Under the pieces are notes generated by a model. The model was not told where the DNA came from and searched no databases. It saw only the letters and a list, made by a program, of their open reading frames with translations. From positions 1 to 6,283 of the forward strand of contig JAFYUD010000223.1 of NCBI GenBank assembly GCA_017549665.1: a stretch of 6,283 nucleotides of DNA. Direction: 5' to 3'. The stretch comes from Clostridia bacterium. GTDB lineage: Bacteria; Bacillota_A; Clostridia; Oscillospirales; Acutalibacteraceae. Of this stretch, positions 1 to 6,005 are shown piece by piece (the stretch's first letter is position 1; each line of letters begins with the position of its first letter). Both the position numbers and the translations under genes were made by a program.

Positions 1-239
1 CCGTTGAGAAATACTCTCTGATTACCGTCAATATACTTAAGCTCAACATTTGTTTCAGGAAGAAGTGAAACTACAGCTTCACTGTCATCAGTAGCAACCG
101 AATGTCTCAAAGCATTGACACCGATTGAACGGTATAATGCACCTGTGTCTACATAAATAAAACCTAATTTCTTAGCAACAGCCTTTGCAACTGTGCTTTT
201 TCCTGCTCCTGCAGGTCCGTCTATAGCGATATTGATCAT
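1..239 (-). CDS. cmk: Cytidylate (CMP) kinase, N-terminal part, cut by the left edge
   Basis: Seen: 79 codons are visible from an ATG at 239-237. The protein begins [20 protein letters not shown], so a P-loop (GPAGAGKST, residues 8-16) lies almost at the N-terminus. It is followed by DTGALYRS (residues 31-38), the conserved segment of bacterial CMP kinases (usually DTGAMYR). Family knowledge: the enzyme phosphorylates CMP and dCMP with ATP in the cytoplasm, recycling cytidine nucleotides from RNA turnover and lipid synthesis. The family is about 220 residues long, so roughly the first third is present. The start is supported by an AGAGGTG ribosome binding site (252-246) six bases upstream, overlapping the last base of the preceding gene's stop codon. 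The 12-nt gap to the flavoprotein gene implies cotranscription and probably translational coupling. This flavoprotein-cmk order recurs in Clostridia, often with plsC and ispH next (recalled, and not visible here). Confidence 0.95.
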   Translation of the reverse strand, partial: MINIAIDGPAGAGKSTVAKAVAKKLGFIYVDTGALYRSIGVNALRHSVATDDSEAVVSLLPETNVELKYIDGNQRVFLN

Positions 240-251
240 TTATAACACCTC

Positions 252-1484
252 TTAAACTGATTTGCCGGCAAGAACACCGGTTGAAAAAGCAATCTGAAGA
301 TTGAATCCGCCCGTATATGCATCCACATCAATGACCTCACCTGCAAAATAAAGGTTGTCACACAGTGTCGACTGCATATTTTTAGGATTGATTTCCTTGA
401 CAGATACACCGCCTGAAGTTACTATTGCCTCGTCAATAGGTCTGAAACCAAAGACATTTACTGTAAAATGCTTCAGAAGATATACAAGATCCTGTCTCAT
501 TTCCTTTGTGATCTGATTTACTTTAAGATCACTGGGAATTGAGCTCTGACGTACAATTACCGGAATAAGCTTGTGTGGAAGAAGCTTGACAAGAGCATTT
601 GCAATGGATTTGTTTGCATTTTCAGCAAAATCTCTTAAAATTCTGGCATCAAGCTTTTCTTCTGTCAATGCAGGTTTGAGATCTATTTCTATAGAGTATC
701 TGTTAGGATTCATATTCTTCATATGTGAGCTTGCACTGAGAATCACGGGGCCGCTGACACCGAAATGAGTGAACAGAAGCTCACCGAAATCATGAAATAC
801 TTCATTGTATGTTTCGTTATCACGAACAGTAACTGCGATATTTTTAAGAGCAAGCCCCTGAAGTTTTCCTGTCCATGCATCTGATGTATCAAGAGGGACA
901 AGTGCAGGCTTAAGTTCAGTAATTGAATGACCGCACTGCTGCGCAAGAGTATATCCGTCACCTGTAGAGCCTGTAAGGGGATAGGATTTACCACCGGTTG
1001 CGATAATATATTTATCTGCACAGTATGTGTTGCCTTCGTCATCTTTTGCAAAATTAATATGACCGTCAGTCACATTAAGCTCAACGATTCTTGCCTTTAC
1101 CTTTGTAACGCCGTTATTTTTTATAAAACTGTTGAGAGCATCGACAATATCCATTGCCTTATCTGTAACAGGAAAAACTCTGTTACCTCGTTCAATTTTA
1201 AGCTCAACACCGGCCTCTTCAAAAAAATCCATTGTATCATAAGGCATAAATCTTGAAAAAGCACCGTAAAGGAATCTTCCGTTTACCGGAACATTTTCTA
1301 TAAGCTCGTTAAGTAAAGAGCATGCATTTGTAACATTACAACGTCCTTTACCTGTTATCATTACCTTACGACCGATACGATCATTTCTTTCACAAAGAAG
1401 AACAGAATTCCCGTTTTTTGCAGCAAATCCTGCCGCCATACAACCGGCAGCACCTCCACCGATTACAATAACATCGTATTTCAT
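252..1484 (-). CDS. BaiN/YhiN (HI0933) family FAD-dependent oxidoreductase
   Basis: Seen: the 410-residue protein starts with a Rossmann beta-alpha-beta FAD site, VIVIGGGAAG (residues 5-14), and an acidic residue ends the second strand (LLCERND, 29-35). The family signature GRKVMITGKGRCNVTN follows at 38-53, then IATGGKSYPLTGSTGDG (161-177), GELLFTHFGVSGP (234-246) and TSGGVSVKEI (356-365). The C-terminal FAD-contacting segment FAGEVIDVDAYTGGFN is at 380-395. Length is normal for the family (about 400). Members are soluble flavoproteins, mostly of unknown substrate. One Clostridium member, BaiN, has been tied to bile-acid double-bond reduction, but that role should not be carried over without other bai genes, and none are visible. 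The ATG start follows a strong GGAGGA site (1496-1491) with a 6-nt spacer. It is the first gene of an operon with cmk, driven by the promoter at 1542-1514. Confidence 0.9.
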   Translation of the reverse strand: MKYDVIVIGGGAAGCMAAGFAAKNGNSVLLCERNDRIGRKVMITGKGRCNVTNACSLLNELIENVPVNGRFLYGAFSRFMPYDTMDFFEEAGVELKIERGNRVFPVTDKAMDIVDALNSFIKNNGVTKVKARIVELNVTDGHINFAKDDEGNTYCADKYIIATGGKSYPLTGSTGDGYTLAQQCGHSITELKPALVPLDTSDAWTGKLQGLALKNIAVTVRDNETYNEVFHDFGELLFTHFGVSGPVILSASSHMKNMNPNRYSIEIDLKPALTEEKLDARILRDFAENANKSIANALVKLLPHKLIPVIVRQSSIPSDLKVNQITKEMRQDLVYLLKHFTVNVFGFRPIDEAIVTSGGVSVKEINPKNMQSTLCDNLYFAGEVIDVDAYTGGFNLQIAFSTGVLAGKSV

Positions 1485-1513
1485 CAGATATCCTCCGTTA
1501 ATTTCTGTTTTAT

Positions 1514-1542
1514 ATTTTACTTCAAAATGCTAACTATTTCAA
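1514..1542 (-). promoter_or_regulatory. Sigma-A-type promoter of the flavoprotein-cmk operon
   Basis: Reading the minus strand, TTGAAA (1542-1537) is followed by a 17-nt spacer and TAAAAT (1519-1514), each close to the TTGACA/TATAAT consensus. Transcription would start near 1507, giving a leader of about 22 nt that contains only the GGAGGA ribosome binding site. The leader is too short for a riboswitch. This is a match by eye in AT-rich DNA, so chance is not excluded, but spacing, position and the lack of a better alternative support it. Confidence 0.65.
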
Positions 1543-1573
1543 TATTAAATTTTTGATTTCACAAAATATTCTC

Positions 1574-1602
1574 TTGAAATAATCTGATTTATAAGTTATT
1601 AT
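1574..1602 (+). promoter_or_regulatory. Sigma-A-type promoter of the GH95-serine dehydratase operon
   Basis: TTGAAA (1574-1579), a 17-nt spacer and TATTAT (1597-1602) match the housekeeping promoter consensus well. The predicted start near 1609 leaves a leader of about 24 nt before the ATG at 1633, enough for the AGGAG site at 1621-1625. It is divergent from the promoter at 1542-1514, and the two -35 elements lie 31 nt apart, so one regulator bound between them could affect both. I saw no convincing palindromic operator or catabolite-repression (cre) site in the 148-bp gap. Confidence 0.65.
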
Positions 1603-1632
1603 ATCATTAAATAAATTAAAAGGAGATATATC

Positions 1633-3915
1633 ATGAGTATTGATTCAAATATATTGTACTACAAAAAGAGTGCAAAATCATGGACATCAGCTCTTCCTCT
1701 CGGCAACGGCAGACTCGGCGCTATGATTTACGGCGGCGCTCAGAAAGAACTTATTTCACTTAATCACGATGAATTATGGACAGGTTATCCCAGAACATAT
1801 CAGCATATGTGTTCTCATGGTGCATTTCTCAAGGCACGTAAGCTTGCACTTGAGGGTAAGCTTGTTGAGGCTGAAGATATACTTGAAGCTGAATTTGAAG
1901 GCTATAATTCTCAGGCATACATGCCTTTCGGTGATATTGAAGTAACATGTCACAAAGGTATGGTCAAAAACTACGAAAGAACTCTTGATCTTTCAACTGC
2001 AGTCCATACTGTTACATATGAAAAGAATTCTGTCAGATTCAAGAGAGAATCATTCGTATCAGCTGTAAATAATGCTATGATTATGAATTTCTCTTCAAAC
2101 AGTGAAAAAGCCGTAAATATTACTGTTAAAATGAAGTCTGAGCTTAAGCATACAACTTTCACTCAGGGTGAATATCTTATTCTTGACGGCACTTGTCCTT
2201 CAAATTCACCTTGCAACGAAGAGTACGAGTCCTCAGATTACAAAAAATACCCCGATGATCCTTCAAAGTCAGGTATGAGCTTCAGAGGTGTTGTAAAGGT
2301 TATTTCTGACGGTAAAACAGAGTATTGTGATGATAAAATCATTATAACTGATGCAAACAGCGCAACTCTTTATTTTATCTGTGAATCAAGCTTTAACGGC
2401 TTTGATAAGCATCCGGTACTTGAAGGCAAAGAGTACAAAAATGCTGCAATTGCAATTATGGATAAGGCAGTTTCTGTTCCTTATGAAACAGCACTCAATG
2501 ACCATATTAACGATTATAAATCATATTATGACAGAGTAAATCTTGATCTCGGAACAAATAATAAAGAAAAGATTTCTACTGACAAGAGACTTGCCAATTT
2601 CACAGGCTCAAAGGATGATCTCGGTCTTTACACACTTCTTTTCAACTTCGGCCGTTATCTGACAATCTCCGGCTCAAGAGAAGGCACACAGGCAATGAAC
2701 CTTCAGGGTATCTGGAACCACAGAGTAGCACCTCCCTGGAGCTCAAACTATACTACAAATATAAATACGGAAATGAACTATTTCCCAACACTTATGATTG
2801 ATATGCCCGAAATGCATCTTCCCCTTATCGAGCTTACTAAGAAAATCAGTGTTACAGGCGAGAAGACAGCAAAAGAGCTTTACGGGGCAAGAGGCTTTAC
2901 CTGCCATCATAACCTTGATATCTGGGGGCACACAACACCCGTTCAGGGTAGTGCTCAGTGGTCATTCTGGCCTATGGCATCAGGTTGGTTCTGTCGTCAT
3001 GTATTTGAGCATTATCAGTATACTATGGATACTGATTACCTTAAGAACACAGCTTATCCTCTTATGAAAAAGGCAGCAGAATTCTATCTTGATGTTCTCG
3101 TTAAAGATAAAGACGGATATCTTATGCTTGCGCCTTCAACATCACCTGAAAATCAGTTCTGGGTCGGTAAAATTGAATGCTCTACTTCACAGACTTCAAC
3201 AATGACAATGTCAATTATCAAGGAGCTTTTCATCAACTGCAAAAAGGCAGCAGAAATCCTCGGAATCAATGACGAAGTTATTGCAGAAATCAACGAAAAG
3301 CTTCCCAAGCTCTTACCCTTCAGAATCGGCGCAAAGGGCGACCTTCTCGAGTGGTATGAGGATATGGAATGGTGTGAGCCTCACCACAGACACGTTTCTC
3401 ACCTCTATGCTCTTCATCCCGCAAGACTTATCAATCACGAAGAAACTCCTGAACTTATTGAAGCATGTAAAAAGACTCTTGAATACAGAGGTGACAATGG
3501 TACAGGCTGGAGCTTAGGCTGGAAGATCAACTTCTGGGCAAGACTCTGGGACGGCAATCATGCACTTAAGCTTATCGATATGCAGTTAAGACCCGTAGAT
3601 AACAAATATGTGCTTAATTACAGAAACGGCGGAGGCACATATCCCAACATGTTTGATGCTCATCCTCCTTTCCAGATTGACGGTAACTTCGGTGCTGTCA
3701 GCGGCATTGCAGAAATGCTCATGCAGTCAACAGAAGATACAATTTACCTTCTTCCCGCACTTCCTGACAAGTGGAAGAACGGTTCTGTAAAGGGTCTTCG
3801 TGCAAAGGGCAATATCAAGGTTGATATTACATGGAAAAACGGAAAGCTTGCAGATTACAAGCTCACAGGCGATACATCATCCACAAAAATCGTTTATGCA
3901 GGACAGGTGATCTGA
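1633..3915 (+). CDS. GH95 family glycoside hydrolase (alpha-L-fucosidase or alpha-L-galactosidase), cytoplasmic
   Basis: Seen: 760 residues, full length for GH95, with an N-terminal beta-sandwich (about 10-265; PLGNGRLGAMIYGG at 22-35, NHDELWTG at 44-51), an (alpha/alpha)6 barrel (about 310-690) and a short C-terminal beta region. Family blocks include NLQGIWN (356-362), NYTTNINTEMNYFP (372-385), APSTSPEN (500-507), HHRHVSHLYALHP (584-596), GWSLGWKINFWARLWDGNHA (625-644) and QIDGNFG (681-687). By analogy with Bifidobacterium AfcA, E506 would be the general acid, and N376 and N378, activated by D683, would position the water; this mapping is inferred. The family is inverting and removes terminal L-fucose, usually alpha-1,2-linked, or L-galactose from host or plant (xyloglucan) glycans. 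T374 hints at L-galactose. There is no signal peptide or membrane segment, so the substrate must be imported. The ATG follows AGGAG (1621-1625) by 7 nt. It is cotranscribed with the downstream serine dehydratase. I am sure of the family and unsure of the substrate. Confidence 0.93.
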   Translation: MSIDSNILYYKKSAKSWTSALPLGNGRLGAMIYGGAQKELISLNHDELWTGYPRTYQHMCSHGAFLKARKLALEGKLVEAEDILEAEFEGYNSQAYMPFGDIEVTCHKGMVKNYERTLDLSTAVHTVTYEKNSVRFKRESFVSAVNNAMIMNFSSNSEKAVNITVKMKSELKHTTFTQGEYLILDGTCPSNSPCNEEYESSDYKKYPDDPSKSGMSFRGVVKVISDGKTEYCDDKIIITDANSATLYFICESSFNGFDKHPVLEGKEYKNAAIAIMDKAVSVPYETALNDHINDYKSYYDRVNLDLGTNNKEKISTDKRLANFTGSKDDLGLYTLLFNFGRYLTISGSREGTQAMNLQGIWNHRVAPPWSSNYTTNINTEMNYFPTLMIDMPEMHLPLIELTKKISVTGEKTAKELYGARGFTCHHNLDIWGHTTPVQGSAQWSFWPMASGWFCRHVFEHYQYTMDTDYLKNTAYPLMKKAAEFYLDVLVKDKDGYLMLAPSTSPENQFWVGKIECSTSQTSTMTMSIIKELFINCKKAAEILGINDEVIAEINEKLPKLLPFRIGAKGDLLEWYEDMEWCEPHHRHVSHLYALHPARLINHEETPELIEACKKTLEYRGDNGTGWSLGWKINFWARLWDGNHALKLIDMQLRPVDNKYVLNYRNGGGTYPNMFDAHPPFQIDGNFGAVSGIAEMLMQSTEDTIYLLPALPDKWKNGSVKGLRAKGNIKVDITWKNGKLADYKLTGDTSSTKIVYAGQVI
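3905..3911 (+). promoter_or_regulatory. Ribosome binding site supporting the TTG start of the serine dehydratase
   Basis: AGGTGAT lies inside the last codons of the glycosidase gene, about 6 nt before the TTG at 3917. No in-frame ATG occurs until codon 20, which is already inside the conserved GPSSSHTMGP motif. The site therefore decides in favour of TTG. Ribosomes finishing the upstream gene at 3915 would stop on top of this start. Confidence 0.75.
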
Positions 3916-3916
3916 T

Positions 3917-5113
3917 TTGAAATCAATTACCGATGTTTTTAAAATCGGCTTAGGCCCCTCAAGTTCACACACAATGGGGCCTGACAAGGCTGCAAACATC
4001 TTCCTTAATGAAAATCCTGAAATGGATGCTGTTAAAATAATTCTTTACGGTTCCCTTGCAAAAACAGGTAAAGGACACCATACAGATGTTGCAGTATCCG
4101 CACCTTTCAGCAATCTCAAAACTGAATTGATTATTGATACTGAAACTCAGGATTTACCGCACGAAAACACAATGGACTTCTTCGGCTACAAAAACGGAGA
4201 GCAGATTGCTTTTATGCGTGCAATGAGTATAGGCGGCGGCGATATATCAATTCAGGGCAGACCTGATGAAGAAGCTGCTGATGATATTTATCCGGAAAAT
4301 AATTTTACTGAAATTGCAGAATTCTGTAAGCAGCATAATTTAAGACTCAGTGATTACGTGTTTATGTACGAGCCGTATATCAAGGATTATCTGTACACAG
4401 TATGGTACACAATGAAAGACTGTATCGATAAGGGACTTGAAGCATCAGGTATTCTTGAAGGCGGTCTGGGTGTTGAAAGGAAGGCTCAGTTTCTTTATAA
4501 TCAGCGCCATATCGACGAAAGTGAAGTCACAAGAGAAAACCGTACTGTCTGCGCATACGCATTTGCCGTGGGTGAGCAGAATGCATCTGCAGGAACAGTT
4601 GTAACAGCTCCTACTTGCGGTGCATGTAGTGTTATGCCCGCTGCTCTTAAGTATATGCAGGAGAAAAAAAGATTTACCGATGAAGATATTCTCAGAGCAC
4701 TGGCAGTCGGCGGACTTATCGGCAATATCGTAAAGACAAACGCATCTGTAAGCGGTGCAGAGTGCGGATGTCAGGCTGAAATCGGTACTGCATGTTCAAT
4801 GACCGCAGCAGCTCTTGCCGAATTGTTTGAAATGGGAATAGATCAGATTGAATATGCAGCAGAGGTTGCAATGGAGCATCATCTCGGTCTTACATGCGAT
4901 CCTATCTGCGGACTCGTTCAGATTCCGTGTATTGAGAGGGGAGCAGTTGCTGCAATGAGAGCAATCAACGCTCTTAATCTTGCAAACTTCCTGTCTTCAA
5001 CAAGAAAGATTTCTTTTGACCTTGTTGTTGAAACAATGTATCAGACGGGCAAGGATCTGAAGCATCATTACAGAGAAACCTCAGAAGGCGGACTTGCAAA
5101 ATTATACCAATAA
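3917..5113 (+). CDS. sdaA: L-serine dehydratase (L-serine ammonia-lyase), iron-sulfur-dependent, single chain
   Basis: Seen: 398 residues with the beta-domain signature GPSSSHTMGP (13-22) at the N-terminus. The catalytic alpha domain follows, with VVTAPTCGACSVMPA (228-242), GGLIGNIVKTNASVSGAECG (265-284) and TCDPICGLVQIPCIER (326-341). Family knowledge: the enzyme converts L-serine to pyruvate and ammonia in the cytoplasm using an oxygen-labile [4Fe-4S] cluster. C285, C327 and C338 have the 42- and 11-residue spacings of the three cluster cysteines recalled from the Legionella enzyme. Both domains are in one polypeptide, unlike the split SdaAA/SdaAB of Bacillus, but it is shorter than the roughly 450-residue enterobacterial form and lacks a C-terminal cysteine. 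Bacteroides-type enzymes of about 400 residues look similar (recalled). It starts with TTG, chosen because the ribosome binding site at 3905-3911 and the typical KSITDVFKIG N-terminus fit. It lies 1 nt after the GH95 stop and ends at a strong terminator. Confidence 0.93.
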   Translation: MKSITDVFKIGLGPSSSHTMGPDKAANIFLNENPEMDAVKIILYGSLAKTGKGHHTDVAVSAPFSNLKTELIIDTETQDLPHENTMDFFGYKNGEQIAFMRAMSIGGGDISIQGRPDEEAADDIYPENNFTEIAEFCKQHNLRLSDYVFMYEPYIKDYLYTVWYTMKDCIDKGLEASGILEGGLGVERKAQFLYNQRHIDESEVTRENRTVCAYAFAVGEQNASAGTVVTAPTCGACSVMPAALKYMQEKKRFTDEDILRALAVGGLIGNIVKTNASVSGAECGCQAEIGTACSMTAAALAELFEMGIDQIEYAAEVAMEHHLGLTCDPICGLVQIPCIERGAVAAMRAINALNLANFLSSTRKISFDLVVETMYQTGKDLKHHYRETSEGGLAKLYQ

Positions 5114-5116
5114 ATT

Positions 5117-5150
5117 AAAGGTGTCATTTCTGACACCTTTTTCTTTTTTT
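5117..5150 (+). terminator. Intrinsic terminator of the GH95-serine dehydratase operon
   Basis: A perfect 10-bp stem, AAAGGTGTCA (5117-5126) with TGACACCTTT (5131-5140), closes a TTTC loop and is followed by TTCTTTTTTT (5141-5150). It begins 4 nt after the serine dehydratase stop. On the opposite strand the stem is followed by a weaker TTTAATTTATT run, so it may also act as a backup for transcripts coming from dapB. Confidence 0.95.
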
Positions 5151-5153
5151 CTG

Positions 5154-5185
5154 AATTAAAAAGCTGCCCCGATGAGAGACAGCTT
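5154..5185 (-). terminator. Intrinsic terminator of the dapA-dapB operon
   Basis: On the minus strand, starting 6 nt after the dapB stop, AAGCTGTCTC pairs with GGGGCAGCTT to give 10 bp including two G-U wobbles, with loop TCATC. It is followed by TTTAATT (five consecutive T counting the stem end). It is weaker than the facing plus-strand terminator because the U-run is short. Confidence 0.7.
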
Positions 5186-5191
5186 AAATAA

Positions 5192-5947
5192 TTATCCGTT
5201 GATAACGTCTGACATGTCATACATGCCTGCAGGCTTGTTTTTCATGTATACCGCAGCATTGACTGCACCTACTGCAAAAACATTCTTAGAAAGGGCTGTA
5301 TGGCTTAATTTGATTATCTCATCATTTCCTGCAAAGATAATCTCGTGTTCACCGACAATAGTACCGCCACGAATTGAATGCATACCGATTTCATGCTTAT
5401 CTCTCTTCTGAGAACGGTCGTGTCTGTCGTAAACAAGCTCAGGAGAATAATCAAGACCTGCTTCAACTGCTTTTTCAAGCATGATTGCAGTGCCGCTGGG
5501 TGCGTCAAGCTTAAGATTATGATGAGCTTCTACAATTTCAACATCAAAAGATCCGCCAAGAATCTTTGCTGCAGCCTTTGCAAGCTCTGAAAGAAGATTT
5601 ATGCCGAGAGACATGTTTCCTGAACGGAACATTGCAACCTTTGCAGATGCTTCTTCAATCATCTTATTCTGTTCTGCTGTATAACCTGTTGCACAAAGAA
5701 CAGCAGGAATATTATTCTTAACAGCATAATCAAGAATTGAAGAAAGTGCCGAAGGATTAGAGAAGTCGATAATTACATCTGCTTCGCATGAGACTTCGCT
5801 GAATGCAGGAAATACGGGATAGGGAAGTGTGTCACATTCAAAAACATCCACACCGGCAGTAATCTGAATATCATCACGAGCTTTAACAGCGTTAGTAACT
5901 GCTGCACCCATTTTTCCGCAACAGCCGCTTAATATAACTTTTGTCAT
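5192..5947 (-). CDS. dapB: 4-hydroxy-tetrahydrodipicolinate reductase
   Basis: Seen: 251 residues from ATG 5947, with the N-terminal dinucleotide-binding loop GCCGKMG (8-14), D34 ending the second strand (GVDV), VIIDFSNPSA (58-67) and CATGYT (85-90). The substrate domain has SGNMSLGINLL (109-119), the signature EAHHNLKLDAPSGTA (140-154) and SIRGGTIVGEHEIIF (191-205). By homology to E. coli DapB, H142 and K146 are the catalytic pair. The enzyme reduces the dehydrated DapA product with NAD(P)H to tetrahydrodipicolinate for diaminopimelate and lysine synthesis. A GTG at 5956 would add three residues, but the GGATG ribosome binding site (5960-5956) overlaps it and sits 8 nt before the ATG, so ATG 5947 is preferred. 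It lies 58 nt downstream of dapA. The two adjacent cysteines in the cofactor loop are less usual than GANGRMG or GCNGKMG. Length is slightly below the E. coli enzyme (273). Confidence 0.95.
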   Translation of the reverse strand: MTKVILSGCCGKMGAAVTNAVKARDDIQITAGVDVFECDTLPYPVFPAFSEVSCEADVIIDFSNPSALSSILDYAVKNNIPAVLCATGYTAEQNKMIEEASAKVAMFRSGNMSLGINLLSELAKAAAKILGGSFDVEIVEAHHNLKLDAPSGTAIMLEKAVEAGLDYSPELVYDRHDRSQKRDKHEIGMHSIRGGTIVGEHEIIFAGNDEIIKLSHTALSKNVFAVGAVNAAVYMKNKPAGMYDMSDVING

Positions 5948-5971
5948 TTTTATCACATCCGTTAAAACAAA

Positions 5972-5997
5972 GTCGGGTAATTAATGAATCACCCGAC
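5972..5997 (-). promoter_or_regulatory. GC-rich stem-loop between dapA and dapB (possible attenuator or RNA-processing site)
   Basis: GTCGGGT (5972-5978) and ACCCGAC (5991-5997) form a perfect 7-bp inverted repeat, extendable by three inner A-T pairs beyond an A-C mismatch. On the transcribed minus strand it is followed by TTTGTTTTAA before the dapB ribosome binding site. That is the shape of a weak intrinsic terminator inside the operon. It could lower dapB expression relative to dapA, protect the dapA 3' end, or end most transcripts if dapB has its own promoter. The fold is seen; the function is inferred. Confidence 0.5.
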
Positions 5998-6005
5998 AAA
6001 GAAAT

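Noticed and set aside
743..1256. Overlapping open frames of about 100 codons on both strands inside the flavoprotein gene (743-1051 minus, 927-1256 plus).
   Set aside because: They lie wholly inside a well-conserved gene, have no ribosome binding site that I could see, and their translations show no recognisable domain.
1541..1590. AT-rich short repeats (AATATT twice, GATTTC versus GAAAT) in the divergent promoter region as a possible operator.
   Set aside because: Arms are only 5-6 bp, purely AT and expected by chance in this composition; no match to a known operator consensus.
2743..3067. Open frames inside the GH95 gene (2743-2931 minus, 2798-3067 plus).
   Set aside because: Shadow frames of a conserved catalytic-barrel region; no plausible start signals or protein-like composition.
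4501..4725. A 74-codon open frame antisense to the serine dehydratase.
   Set aside because: It mirrors the highly conserved cysteine-rich catalytic segment and has no ribosome binding site or terminator of its own.
5948..5956. GTG at 5956 as the dapB start.
   Set aside because: It coincides with the end of the only ribosome binding site (GGATG), leaving no spacer; the ATG at 5947 has an 8-nt spacer and gives the canonical N-terminus.
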